Source of the DNA: Flaccisagitta enflata
Taxonomy: Eukaryota > Chaetognatha > Sagittoidea > Aphragmophora
Length of the DNA: 64,000 nt
Assembly: GCA_965153355.1 (NCBI GenBank)
Contig: OZ231127.1
Coordinates: forward strand, 65,348,001 to 65,412,000
Direction: 5' to 3'
Every line of letters begins with the position of its first letter. Within the stretch, counting starts at the first letter, position 1. Position numbers and translations under genes: made by a program. The notes under the pieces were generated by a model. That model was given only the letters and a program-made list of their open reading frames with translations, had not been told where the DNA came from and made no database searches. Of the stretch, positions 45,841 through 57,326 are shown piece by piece.

Positions 45841-46136
45841 ATTCCGTGGGTCTGACTGGAACCAATCACAATCACGACCAACCGGCTCATTTGACTTTGA
45901 AAAACGACGACGTCCCCCTTGAGAGGAACTTTGCCCTCTTCGACGGGCCGGAAGCTCGCTTTTGTCCGGCGGGCGTTTACGAGTACGTGCCGGAAGACGT
46001 CGGCGACGGCTACAGACTTCAAATCAACGCGCAAAACTGCATTCATTGTAAAACGTGCGACATCAAGTGTCCTTCGCAAAACATCAACTGGGTTTGCCCT
46101 CAAGGAGGCGAAGGACCCGGCTATTCGGGAATGTAA
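45841..46136 (+). CDS. ETFDH: ETFDH, exon 7 (4Fe-4S domain, stop)
   Basis: Residues 546-643 plus [23 protein letters not shown] precedes the iron-sulfur domain: [11 protein letters not shown] (Cys587) and [19 protein letters not shown] (Cys612, 615, 618), the four ligand positions of the family. Two further cysteines stand at 622 and 631 (IKCPS and WVCPQ) where human has Asp and Val. The C-terminus GPGYSGM matches human GPAYNGM. Full protein 643 aa against 617 in human, with the excess mainly in the presequence. Confidence 0.97.
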
Positions 46137-46319
46137 TGACGTGGATGTCTCCTAAAGTTTGGCCTCGGCCATGCACAGCCAATGCAAATTCCTTTGTGAA
46201 ACTTCCTCATCGTTGGATTGTTGATGTCATCATTACTTTGATTTAGCCTAGTGTCGCGAACAATGATTGTTGCGCATTCGATCACACTAATGTTTGTTTT
46301 TATATTTCAACTTAGTCAC

Positions 46320-46325
46320 AATAAA
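46320..46325 (+). promoter_or_regulatory. Polyadenylation signal AATAAA, ETFDH
   Basis: AATAAA 184 nt after the ETFDH stop codon in otherwise unique sequence, followed by T-rich sequence. Assigned by position; no transcript evidence. Confidence 0.6.
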
Positions 46326-47085
46326 TTGGTATGTTTTTTTATCTCAACTCGGTAATTAGAAACGGATGTCGCTGCTAAACTACTGTTTATTTTGGCCCAT
46401 CATGGAAGCTAGCGTAGTCAAGAAATCGGATGCTCGACCAGTAAGTACTCGATTGCGGTTGGGCAGGGGCACTAATGCTCAGAAATAGCTATCTTAGCCG
46501 ATGTCGCATCATCCAATGAATCGCATAACAGGCCCATCGACCTAGAGACCAACCGTGAAACGTTCACTCCTACTCACTCATTTGGCAAGTGAAGGGGTTA
46601 CAAGTTCATATGATAGGTGGAACAATATCCCTCACTATACCCAAACTGAAAAATATGGAAGAGGGCCTTGTGAGCCCTCACTAACTAGTTACTGCGCGCA
46701 TCATTCCTAGTTTTCTATTTAGCAAAACTAAAGCATCCGAGATGGAGAGGTTTCTAGCGTATCCAGCAACGCGACTTGATGACGGCCATGAGGGAAATGG
46801 CGTTTCATCGAGTTGGTACTGGTTTCCAATGAAAAATAGAATTGAAGTTCGCTAACCTGTTAAATTGCTCGTACTCTCTTCTGATTTTCAAAAAAAAGTT
46901 AGCTTCACGAACAGAAAGAAAGCGTAAACAGTTGTAAAGCAGCCTTCATAATTTTGCTAGTAAACAAGGAGAGGGAGAGAGAGAGAGAGGGAGAGACAGA
47001 CAGAGATAGATAGATTGAGAAAGAGAAAAATTGAGAAAGAGATAAATTGAGAGAGATAGAGAGAGATAGAGAGAGAGAGAGAGTG

Positions 47086-47156
<71 letters not shown>

Positions 47157-47257
47157 ACGAGACAGGCAGGAGTGAAATAAGATCACTGCAACTTTTGCAC
47201 AGCCTGGAAATATTTCTTTTTTGGCTGGGATTTGGGCCTCCAGGCTGGGATTTAGTA
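46326..47257. other. Intergenic; (GA)n microsatellite at about 46966-47153
   Basis: Unique sequence followed by an interrupted GA/GATA microsatellite. No gene seen. Confidence 0.7.
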
Positions 47258-48018
47258 CAGTGGACTACCGCCTTTTCGTCACCTGATTTAACGACATTTC
47301 GGATTTAACAACCAGGTTCCTCTGGTCCCAAATTTTTGCAGGTTTTAGGAATGTTATTTTTACTTGATTTGATGACACCTGATATAATAGCAAAACCTGA
47401 TTTTTAGTCGCTATCTTCAGGTTCCTTGGATTTTTTTTCCTGATTTAGTGGAATTGACATTTTATTTTAATATCTAATTTTTTTTACCTAAAATCTTCAT
47501 TAAAGCTTTGATATATTACAAAGTTGATGAAAAATATTTTAACAAAAACTAAGACTTTAAACACAAAGTGGACAAGATAACAGCTGCAGAATGAAAAAAT
47601 TATGAACAAAAAGAATGAATTATCATCAGTAAATAATCTTTTTATTGAAAAAATCAAAACTAAAACTAGCCATTTTTTTAGTGTTATTTTTCATCCCACA
47701 AATTATCCATGGTATTTTCTTTATTCTTTTACATGACATCGTGAGCTTTTACAAGGCTACATTTTTCTGACTGTTTTTGTTTGCCTGTTTTCCTGTCTGT
47801 TTGTCCGTACACATTCTTCTTGTCTTTAGCTCTTACAGTTTCATTGTCTGTTGACCATTTGCATTATTGCTTGAATACTAACTGTAATAATCAATTTGAC
47901 ACGATGCTTGCTTTAAATGTTTATGAAGCAGTTTTGATGAATGGAGGAAAATTTGAAATTCGATTTAACAACCAAAAATCCCTGGTCACTTCAAGGTCGT
48001 TTTATCGGGTTCCCACTG
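47258..48018. mobile_element. 761-bp TA-flanked MITE (CAGTGG ends)
   Basis: Left CAGTGGACTACCGCC, right GGTTCCCACTG, with TA at 47256-47257 and 48019-48020. Subterminal phrases pair across the element: GATTTAACGACATTTCGGAT with GTCGTTTTATC, and GATTTAACAACC at both ends. Tigger/pogo-like ends, no transposase. Confidence 0.75.
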
Positions 48019-48810
48019 TATTTTTCATCATTCAACCATATTGTTATTTTATATGGTCATAAAATTAAACAATACATCTCTGCGATAGGGCAACTTACTT
48101 TGGTAGGGGCTTCCAACTCCCACCCGGGCTCTGAAAGATATAGTTGGTCCATCTGTCGATCCGTGGGTCACATTAGGGTAAAAAGTGCGAAAATACTTAA
48201 ACTGAGAATGCTCATTTTTGGTGCTGCGGTTGTGAAATTTTGTGTGTGGAGAGGGGGTTGTTGTATGCCTGTGCCCGCTCGTCCGCGACGATATTGTAAC
48301 CCCGCGTTACTTGTTTCTCGAAGTCTTCTGTACCCCCCCCTTCTCTTGCGTGGTGAACCTGGCCGGGCGTGACATCGGCTGTCACCGCATGCAAAGTGCC
48401 GAATTCTTATCTTGATTGAAATATTGACAGATGTCGCACTGGAGTCCAAATTCTCCGCATCAATGATGGCTTGTCATGTCATTAACTCATTTAGCGTATG
48501 TCAAAGCCTTTTTTCGCCAACGGCCTCAAAAGCAAGCCTGTGGAATATACAGTTGAATAAAAAAAATATATACGCTAGAGCGCACCCGCTTACAAGGCAT
48601 TCCTGCTTTTGAGGCGAAAAATTTCTTGCTTTACAAGAAATAATTTTTTATGCATTGGAAATTTAGAAGCTTACAGTTAAACTCCGCACTAACGGATTTC
48701 AGGAGATCAACATATTTTATTTTTTATAAGTGGATTCCTGTTATAGTTGTAGGAAATAAAGGAAATATAAGGAAACAGGTTGAAGGGATCAAAAATTATT
48801 ATCTGTTATA

Positions 48811-49821
48811 CAGTACAATGGGAGCAATAACGACCTAGACTGGAGGATAGATCTTAAGTATCCTGATTTTATTTGTATTACAAAATATTTGAGATCTAGG
48901 TTAATTAAAGGTTGCTTTATTGAGTGAATGCATTTGCATCTCTTAAGCTTCAACTTGTGACTTGACTTCATTAAGACTTTGTTTTTCAAGGTTTCTACTC
49001 TATTTCATTAGATCGGGGAAAAAATTAATATAATTTAAAAAAAAAAGATCAGCTCAATTGCATTATTTTTACAGGTTTTACAGCTATCTTTGATTTGGAA
49101 AAAAGTCGAAGAGACGAAGTCCCTTCGGTCTTTTTGAGTCCTGCAGAGAAAAACGGATTTCCCTTCTTTTCATGAAGCGCTTGGGGAAGTTGATACATTT
49201 TGGGGGCAGAATGGGACTACGCATGAAATTAATAGCTAAGAAAGAGCTAATTCTCCTCTATCAGATGACGCCAAGCAGAATTCTGTGCAATCAATAGTTT
49301 CGGAGGTATGATTTTTTAAATCTTTTTTTATTTTTTCGCATTTTTTACATTTTTCCCAAAAATGAGGAATCGAGTTAGCTGAAGTCTATTTGAACATCGA
49401 AATGTTCAAGGTGATGATTTTGCATCCTGGTAGCACAGTCTCTCTCTCGTTTGAACTCTGGAGGCTTTGTCCGTCAGTCCATCCATCAGTCTGTTGGTCT
49501 GTCTGTCTGTATGAGTGGAAAAGTGGAAAAACAAGCGGTCTAGATGCTTGTGTGAGGGGATTGGGGTTAGGGTGTGGATGAGGGTTGGATGACTTTGTCT
49601 GAATGTCCGCAACAATATTGTAACCCCGTATTACATGTTTTTCTCTGTTTTTCTCTCTGTCTCTCTCTCCCCCTCTGTATCTCTTTCCCCCTCTGTTTCT
49701 CTCTGCCTTGTTTTTGTGTTTGTAAGTCTGTCAGTCTATCACTGTGTCTCTCTCTGTCTCTCTGTTTCTGCCTCTCTGCCTCTCTGCCTCTATGTCTCTG
49801 TCTCTGTCGGTCTGTCTCTCT

Positions 49822-49858
<37 letters not shown>

Positions 49859-50236
49859 GCTCTCTCTTTCTCTCAGCATTTACGACTTTTTTCCTACGGC
49901 GATTAGCCGCATGTATTGGTAAACAAAAGTTATGCAAATTAGTTTTTGAGCTAAACTTAAAATGACCATAAAACCTGTAAAAATGGTTCAATTGAGCTGA
50001 TTTTTTTCTCAAAATTATATGAAATTTTCTACCCAACTCATTGAGATAGGTTAGAACTTTGAAAAATGAAGTCTTGATAAGTTTAAGTCACAAGTTGAAG
50101 TTTGAGAGACGCAAACACTTTCTCAATAGAGCAATTTTTAATTAGCCTAGATCTAAAAAAATTTTATGATACAAATAAAATTAAGATATTTAAAATCTAT
50201 CCTCCAGTCTAGGTCGTCATTGCTCCTTTTGTACTG
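48811..50236. mobile_element. 1426-bp TA-flanked element nested in a MITE
   Basis: Ends CAGTACAATGGGAGCAATAA and the inverse of CAGTACAAAAGGAGCAATGA. TIRs of about 200-270 bp (for example GACCTAGACTGGAGGATAGAT at both ends). TA duplicated at 48809-48810 and 50237-50238. The intact 177-bp copy shows the uninterrupted target. The interior carries a dispersed repeat and CT microsatellite; no transposase. Confidence 0.88.
49085..49915 (+). repeat. Dispersed repeat shared with 62880-63425 (copy 1)
   Basis: Order of shared phrases: GATTTGGAAAAAAGT, CTTTTTGAGTCCTGCAGAGA, GCATGAAATTAATAGCTAA, TTTTTTACATTTTTCC, GAGTTAGCTGAAGTCTATTT, a TCTC/TGTC microsatellite, and ACGACTTTTTTCCTACGGCG followed by ATTAGCCGC. 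It also contains a hairpin-family-like segment AACTCTGGAGGCTTTGTCCG at about 49456. Lies wholly inside the nested element. Confidence 0.75.
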
Positions 50237-50286
50237 TAGGCAAAATTCCATTAAAAGCGGGTCTATTAGAGCGGGGTTCAACTGTA

Positions 50287-51868
50287 ATTGTAACACATGA
50301 TTTTGTTTAATTTCTAGACTTGCGCTCTAGAGAAGCTCATCTGTAATCGACAATTGAACTTGTGGAGATAAAAACCCTTCCCCGCACAACGCCTTTTTCG
50401 AGAGTCGTGAACGACATGGGCTACGTATCAACCAACATCAATTCAAGCGTATCGGATATGGCCTTGCTCGTTGGTTTTAATGGGCGCCCTCGCTCATCTT
50501 TAAGAGATCGTCTACGTCGGTTTGTCGGTCCGTCTCGCAAACATCCAAAGCATGCGAATTGGCGGATATCAACGCCTTTCTCCCTAGCCCTAACCCTCAT
50601 AGCCTCCTATGCCAGCACATACTCGCTCGTTCATTCCTTAGTTACACCCTGTATTTGTTCATTCGCATATCCTTAATCAGCGAGGCGAACATATTGGCCA
50701 TTACTTTGCCATTACTTGGCCATTACTTGGCCAATTACTTGTTCAGATGGTCTCTCCGGTTGCTCTCTTGCTTAACATTTGATAGCAACCATTTATTAAG
50801 GACTCTTACGACTCACGAGTTTGTTTTCGTTGCTCTACCTATTTATATTATGAATTATAAAGAGAACAAGAGTAGAGAAAACCTTAAAAATCGCATTTAG
50901 ATCTCGTGTTACCTTTCTACCTACTTATCTAGGGACACATCCTCTTATACAGATTGGAGGACGCATCTAAAAAGAAGAAACAGATCGAATAGGTAGGCCA
51001 ACGGGCAACCAACCTTAACATAGAACAATACATTCCCACGGCTAAACAGTAAAATCACCTTTATTCTACAATATCGTCGTGGCTGGGAGGGTGGGTAGGG
51101 GTGTAAGTATGCGTTTCCGCGTGTTACTAATGGTGCAATTCGGATAGACGGATCGACGAATGGACTCTTGTAGAGACGCGGGTCGAAGACTATGAATTGA
51201 CGCGATTTGACTACCAATTTGCTGCCGCGGGATCGCAGGAACCTCAGCCGTAAAGCAGGGAAGCGGGGGATTTAAGGTGATGAAGATTTTGGGTGAATAT
51301 AGATACAGATTGAAGGGAAGATTCGGGAAGAAGAGAGAGAAGCAGGTGACGGACCTTGATCAAACTCACTTTAAATGCAGTTTTTGAAATTTCAAAAATG
51401 ATAACTTTGAAATTGACGAGGGGAAAGGCTGTCAAAGTTTTCAAGCTTAAGGTTAATAGGGTCAATTTCGACTTCATGCGTTTTCTCTTTAGGTTTTTCT
51501 TTCCCCCTCTTGAAAAAGAGAAAAAATTGCCCCGCGGCAGCTAAGCTTTTCGAAAAAAATCCCGCTTACCTCTCCGATCATTCTCCACAGGGGTAGATAA
51601 AACTAGCCTAAGTACCAGTTTTTAGATGTGTTACCGCAAAGGAATGTACATTTCATGTATATAAGTAAATAAATGATACTGTCAATAAATGTTTTGAACG
51701 AACTAATGAATGAATGAATGAATGAACAACAGAATGATAATGAATGTTTTAAGCATGAGAGGTTATGTAAAGAAGACGTCAGAATTGGCCGCTTTTTAGC
51801 ATTTCAATGGTTTGACTGAACGACCAGCCGACTGACGGACGAACACACGCGAGAACACACATGAGGAT
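50287..51868. other. Intergenic, no gene recognised
   Basis: Contains decayed pieces of the hairpin family (GGACGCATCTAAAAAG at 50959-50974 and GACTCTTGTAGAGACGCGGG at about 51162) on the minus strand. Otherwise unique. Confidence 0.55.
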
Positions 51869-52208
51869 TAGCCCACTAGGAAAACACACTTTTTCATAGA
51901 AAAGTTCTCTATCGAAGAGATATGACTCAAAATCATAAAACTAGATGGTCCATGACAAAAATTTGGCCATGGGTCTTCTAAAAAGTGTGCCCGCCACATA
52001 CCCCATTTCCCATTATAAAAGATAGGAGGTTCTGCAGACCAAAATCCTCCTTTACATTTCCTATGGGATATGGGGGTGGTGGCGGACACATTTTATAGAA
52101 GCCACAAGGTCAAATTTTTGTGTTGGACCATCTATATACATGATTTCGAGCCAGATTCCTTGGATAGAGAGCCTCGCCATGAAAAAGCGTTTTTTTTATA
52201 GTGGGCTA
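51869..52208. mobile_element. 340-bp hAT-type palindromic MITE
   Basis: Ends TAGCCCACTAGGAAAACAC and GTTTTTTTTATAGTGGGCTA. Exact 8-bp duplication ATGAGGAT at 51861-51868 and 52209-52216. Arms pair along much of the element (AGATGGTCCATGACAAAAAT with the inverse of AGATGGTCCAACACAAAAAT). Confidence 0.92.
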
Positions 52209-52216
52209 ATGAGGAT

Positions 52217-53828
52217 GAACATAAAATGCGCATTTCTGCACCTGCCCAAATCTCAAGTTCATCACAATTTTTCGACTCCAGTATAGTTATCTTTTTGATT
52301 CTTTCAATATAAGCAAGTGAGGCAGATCGGTAAATTGGCAGATTGATAGATAGAATGAGAAACTGACAGATTAAATTAGGAATTTACTTCTGAATATTTT
52401 CCCCGTCGCTGAAATTCAGCGAACTCGAACTCCTGGAGAATAACTCTTAGCTCCCGGGCTACCAGGCCTCCGTCGGTCTGTTTGTGTGCCTGCCTCTCGA
52501 TCTCAACACACGCCCGATTTATAACTCTATTCGAGCTCGAGAAAACAGCCAAACGCATCGGTCGATAAAAGACCGAGGGAATTCTTTACTCGAAGAGATT
52601 TTCATTAAAAATATATCTCTCTTCGAATGATCGAGTCGAAAGAACAGTTCTGCAAAAATAATTTAATCTTCTCTACCTTGGTCGAAAAGGTAAGGCATCA
52701 TTTCATTTGTTTAAATTTAAGGCGTAGTCTCCTTTTTCTCATATTTTCCAATAGTATGAAGCTATGAAAGAATAAAGATTTAAGTGGTCTGTCCTAATTT
52801 TGTCGCGACCATAAATCGTCTTAAGTAAAATCCGTAAAATGTATGCGCGCATGAGTGTTTGATCATCATATTCAATTTTCACATTCATTTTCTTTTCAGA
52901 GCTGCTTCAAGTACTAGCACTTGTATTGACATCGCGAGGAGGTGGACTATCCGATGGACAAAGGCAGAGCCTAAAAAGTAAATAGAAGGCATGGGTCATT
53001 TGCTTACAGGGCTGGGCGAATCTTGTAGTGTATAATTTCATATCAGGTGGTTGCTTTTGTAAGAATCCCTATTTTCGAAGAGAGCCATGTTGAGAATTTA
53101 AAATGGCCAATGTACGTGTGCGGACCACTCGTTACACATTTTTAGACCATACACTATTCTAAATTCACATTTTTTGAACCACCCTTTATCATATTAAGTC
53201 GACCACCCGTTATCTTTTCCCCATTTGTATCACTGTCCTTTCCTGTATCTTACTTTCCGTCTTTTCTTTTTTTCCCCTTCCCAGTATCAAGCATCGCATT
53301 TTCTTCGTAGTCAAAAAAGAATTCAATCTCCTACCTTTCCTTCATCCTCCTCGGCTCACTGTCTTAAGCGCGCCTTGTATCCGCGAGTATCATTTCAACA
53401 CATACACATCAATTTCTCTCTGAAAAACCCTTTCCCATTTCTACGGATTTTGAGAGTATCCCACCTTTCTATATTCAAAGAACATAAGTCTCTGTATCTG
53501 GTTTTCATCAACTTTCGTGTAAAACGCGCGAATTTCTCTTCCTCTTCCTCTTCCGTCCAACTGAAACAATTGGCGCGCCACTTAGGAAAAAACAAACAAA
53601 ACAACGCGGCGTGTCCAATTATAAACGGCGAGTAACAAGACCCATACGGAAGCCTATATGTCGACGTGTCGTTACTAAAATTTTTATTCTTGTGGCCACT
53701 TTCCCCCATTATTTCTTCCCTTACTTCTTACTTCACCACTGTCTTCATTATCATTTGTATCCCTCTCACTAAAAAAGCCGCAACGATTGGGTTGGGTTTA
53801 TTCATGTATCATTTGCGTTTGGCTGCAA
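52217..53828. other. PTBP upstream region
   Basis: Unique sequence. A pyrimidine tract ending TTTCCCCTTCCCAG at about 53284 could be the acceptor of a non-coding 5' exon. A long pyrimidine-rich stretch (about 53700-53770) precedes the coding ATG. No certain promoter element. Confidence 0.4.
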
Positions 53829-55997
53829 ATGGATGGGGTCGTTGACAGATATTCGCATCCGACCTCTCTAACTTCAATGTCGTCTTCATCGTCATCTTCC
53901 TTCTTTCCGACGGGCCGCTCGACGGGTCAAAAGCGCCAGCGCGACTTTTCCGACCAGCTTCATCATCATCATCACGCCTCCGCTTCATCAGCATCTTACT
54001 CTTCCTCCTCATCCTCTATCGCTCGCAACTCAATTCTAGCCGGATATTCTTTGATAAACGGCGCCAGTCTAAATTATTCCCCGTCAGCATCTAACGGCAG
54101 CGTCATGAATAACAACAACAACAACAATAACGGTCATCACCTCGAAGCTCAAGACAACGCCAAAAAGGCCAAGTTGGACGAAAGCGGCGTCGTCGGTGGC
54201 GGAGTGGAACCGGAAGCCACTCGCGTCGTGCATCTGCGCAACGTCGTAGCTCAGGTGACCGATTCGGACGTGATTCAGCTCGGTCTACCTTTTGGCAAAA
54301 TCACCAACATTCTTCTCCTGAAAAACAAGAATCAGGCGTTTCTGGAGTTTAGCGACGCCGCGTCTGCGCTTTCTATGGTCAATTTCTACGACGCCAATCG
54401 CGGCGCTACGCCTCCAACGCTCGCCGGAAGGCCGGTCTACGTCCAATTCTCGCAGCATAAGGAGCTGAAGACATCCATGGCTCACTCCAACGCGGCCATT
54501 CAAGCGGCGCAGGGCGGTGGTGTAGGAGGAGTGGAGGATGGAAGCGGCGGAGGAGGAGGAGGAAATATCGATAACAGCCCCAATCGTAGAACCAGCGAGA
54601 ACAACAACGGGTCGCAAAAGGAACCGAGTTGCGTCTTACGTATCATGATCGAAAATATGATCTATCCAATTACCCTCGACACGCTCTTGCTCATTTTCAA
54701 CAAATACGGCCGGGTCCTGAAAATCGTCACATTCACCAAGAATAACCTGTTTCAGTCGTTGATTCAATACGACACGGCGGCGAGCGGAGAGGCGGCTAAA
54801 AACGCCCTCAACGGCCAGAATATCTACAACGGTTGCTGCACTTTACGCGTGGATTTCTCTCGCATGACGCAGCTTCACGTTAAATACAACAACGACAAGA
54901 GTCGCGATTTTACCAATCCTAATTTATCTTCCGGCACCGAGAGCCTGCCGGCCAATCATCGCGCCGCCACCTCCACCGCTGGCGTCACTACCGGCGCCCC
55001 CGGCATTTTAGCGGCGTCGCCCTTCGCCGCCGGTTTAGGAGCCGGTGGCGCTTCCGGCTCAGGAAGCAACGCTGGCAATAATGGCATGGCTGGAGTGAAT
55101 GGCCTGAATGGCAATGGCAGCAACGGCGCGGGGAATTCTCTAGGAGCGGCGGGAGCTAATCCAATCGGAAATCCCCTTTTAGCCTCCGCTTTACAGTCCA
55201 TCGCCGGTCTGAATCAGGGAGTGCAAAACGCGCTTTTAGCTACATTAGGTCAGCAACTCAGCGCCGGCGCCAACGCCTTTCAATCTCGTTTGAATCAAGG
55301 TGGTTTAAGCAACAACGGCGCCATGGCGCCGGCCGCGAGTGTCGTTGGCGGCAACAACAGCGCCGTCTCCGGAGGGTTAGTCGGCCACGCCCCGGCAGGC
55401 GGCGCCGGTTCCGTGTTGCTCGTTTCCGGTTTGAACGAAACCGACGCCACCTGCGAAGGCCTTTTCACGTTATTCGGAGTCTACGCCGATGTCCTACGAG
55501 TCAAAATCCTTTACAACAAGAAAGATAACGCATTGGTACAAGTGGCCGATTCTACGCAAGCCGCCGTCGCGATGACGCATTTGGATAAGATCAAAGTGTG
55601 GGGCAAACCGATGCGCGTCGCCGCTTCCAAACACGCTCAAGTGCAAATGCCGAAAGAAGGCGCTCCCGACGGCGGCCTGACGAAAGATTACGCCAACTCG
55701 CCTTTGCATCGGTTCAAGAAAAAGGGCTCGAAGAATTACTCGAATATTTTCGCTCCATCGGCGACTCTTCATTTGTCCAACATTCCCCCCAACACCACCG
55801 AGGAAGAGCTGGTAGAGGCGTTTGGCAAACACGCCACCGTGAAAGGTTTCAAGTTCTTCCCTAAAGACAGAAAGATGGCGTTGATTGGGTTGGAGTCGGT
55901 CGAACAAGCGGTCAACGGCCTCATTCATATGCATAATTATCAACTCGCCGAAAACTCGCATCTTAGAGTCTCATTTTCGAAATCGTCTATCGGGTAG
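53829..55997 (+). CDS. PTBP1: Polypyrimidine-tract-binding protein (PTBP/hephaestus), intronless CDS
   Basis: PTBP binds CU-rich RNA and mainly represses exon inclusion; nuclear with shuttling. The single uninterrupted frame has 722 codons from ATG 53829 (MDGVVDRYS; human MDGIVPDIA) to TAG. Four RRMs in order: RRM1 about 130-213 (RVVHLRNV, GLPFGKITNILLLKNKNQAF), RRM2 about 266-345 (PITLDTLLLIFNKYGRVLKI, VTFTKNNLFQSLIQYD, LNGQNIYNGCCTLRVDFSR), RRM3 about 527-600 (SVLLVSGLNE, LFTLFGVYADVLRVKILYNK), RRM4 about 643-718 (SATLHLSNIPPNTTEEELVE, GFKFFPKDRKMAL). PTB-specific anchors KYNNDKSRDF and GLTKDYANSPLHRFKKKGSK are present. A Ser/His/Asn-rich N-terminus and a Gly/Asn/Ala-rich RRM2-RRM3 linker (about 365-525) make it longer than human PTBP1 (about 530-560 aa). 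Frame and RRMs look intact, so it is not an obvious pseudogene. Confidence 0.95.
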   Translation: MDGVVDRYSHPTSLTSMSSSSSSSFFPTGRSTGQKRQRDFSDQLHHHHHASASSASYSSSSSSIARNSILAGYSLINGASLNYSPSASNGSVMNNNNNNNNGHHLEAQDNAKKAKLDESGVVGGGVEPEATRVVHLRNVVAQVTDSDVIQLGLPFGKITNILLLKNKNQAFLEFSDAASALSMVNFYDANRGATPPTLAGRPVYVQFSQHKELKTSMAHSNAAIQAAQGGGVGGVEDGSGGGGGGNIDNSPNRRTSENNNGSQKEPSCVLRIMIENMIYPITLDTLLLIFNKYGRVLKIVTFTKNNLFQSLIQYDTAASGEAAKNALNGQNIYNGCCTLRVDFSRMTQLHVKYNNDKSRDFTNPNLSSGTESLPANHRAATSTAGVTTGAPGILAASPFAAGLGAGGASGSGSNAGNNGMAGVNGLNGNGSNGAGNSLGAAGANPIGNPLLASALQSIAGLNQGVQNALLATLGQQLSAGANAFQSRLNQGGLSNNGAMAPAASVVGGNNSAVSGGLVGHAPAGGAGSVLLVSGLNETDATCEGLFTLFGVYADVLRVKILYNKKDNALVQVADSTQAAVAMTHLDKIKVWGKPMRVAASKHAQVQMPKEGAPDGGLTKDYANSPLHRFKKKGSKNYSNIFAPSATLHLSNIPPNTTEEELVEAFGKHATVKGFKFFPKDRKMALIGLESVEQAVNGLIHMHNYQLAENSHLRVSFSKSSIG

Positions 55998-56109
55998 TCG
56001 ACTTTTTTTTCTCTTCCTCCGATGCAAACCATTTTTATGGCAACATTGTCAGTTTGCCTCTTTCATCGTTTTCTCCGGCGAAACTATTACATATTTCTTT
56101 GTATTCATA

Positions 56110-56886
56110 CAGGGTGTCCCAAGTCAGTTGCAACATAAAGAATCGACATATCTCTGCTTCTAGGTCCTCAAATCAATTTCTGAAAAAAGATCTAAAAAGA
56201 TCTTGGTCTGCACTTTTTACATGCAAAATTTCATGATAATCGGACAATTGGTGTAGGGGCCTCATTTCTTTGAAATACACAAGTGATTTCTGACTATGTT
56301 TTTTCTTAGTTTTTTATTTTTTGCTGTACTTGGCAGTAGCTGTCTTTAATTGCTCGTCATTTTTCAACCAATTGAGCTAAAACCCTGCGATTGGTCTCAA
56401 ATGGCAGAAAATTTGTCGTAGATTTTAGATAACCAAAGAAATTTGACAATTTTCAAAGATTTAGTAAGATTTTTTTTGTTTTTTCCCAGATTTCACTTTT
56501 GATTTTGATGTTGTTTGACCAAAATCATCAATAAAGTCATGAATTGTCAAAAATTTTCCAAGATTTACATGCAGATATACAAGCTATGTACAATTATCTT
56601 TCATTTGAGACCAATCCCAGGTTTCTGGATGAATTTGTCATAAAGTGGCAGAGAGTTAAAGTCAGCTACTTTCAAATACCACTTTAAAAAAAATAATTTT
56701 CCACTTAAAGTTATCACTCATTTGATGTTCTTCTGACCCACAACTATCCAATTTTCAAAGTGGAAGTTTGGTATGACAAAAAGTGCAGACCTAGATCTTT
56801 GTAGATCTTTTTTCAGAAATTAATTTGAGTTCCTAAAAGCAGAGATATGTCGATTCTTTATGTTGCAACTGACTTGGGACACCCTG
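56110..56886. mobile_element. 777-bp TA-flanked inverted-repeat element in the PTBP 3' flank
   Basis: Ends CAGGGTGTCCCAAGTCAGTT and its exact inverse. TA at 56108-56109 and 56887-56888. TIRs extend about 110 bp (CAACATAAAGAATCGACATA mirrored). Starts 112 nt after the PTBP stop codon, so it is probably within its 3' UTR; it carries AATAAA at 56530. CAGGGTGTCCC ends are typical of mariner-like elements. Confidence 0.88.
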
Positions 56887-57320
56887 TAGTGGGTCTACAC
56901 TTACAATTTTCTGTTTTTCCCCTCTGTAGCTTTTTTTTCGTTTCTGTATCGTATCTTTTTTTCCAAGGGTAATTCTTTCCCATCTTTGTAGATCGCAAGC
57001 TTTTGTATCTCGTTTCCGGCTATCGCTATCAAGTTTACCATGCTTTACTAACTCATTTTTGCGGTTGTTGTTCATACTGTTGTACAATGTTTTGTCATGG
57101 AAGGTTTGTTTTTACATGGTTTTTCTTTTTTTTAAATTTCGTCAACTGATCAATCAAAAGCTTTATGAAGCATGAAAGCTTCAAACAGCCAGTCAGATCT
57201 GTGTATCAGAACTTAATTGGGTATTATGTTCGATAGCTAGTCATTGCCACAAATGTTCATCAATCAGTGGTGTCATTGTGTTTTATTTTTTATTTATATT
57301 TTTTTTTTTGCTCGCCTTTT

Positions 57321-57326
<6 letters not shown>

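Larger units (their letters stand above)
48674..50284. mobile_element. CAGTTGAACC-family MITE, copy 3, split by an insertion
   Basis: Left half 48674-48808 (CAGTTAAACTCCGCACTAAC, through GGATCAAAAATTATTATCTG) and right half 50239-50284 (GGCAAAATTCCATT through GCGGGGTTCAACTG) together correspond to the intact 177-bp copies. TA flanks at 48672-48673 and 50285-50286. A 1426-bp element sits between the halves. Confidence 0.88.

Noticed and set aside
53225-53635. 136-codon plus-strand frame upstream of PTBP
   Set aside because: Low-complexity Ser/Phe/Leu content from pyrimidine-rich DNA; more likely PTBP 5' UTR.
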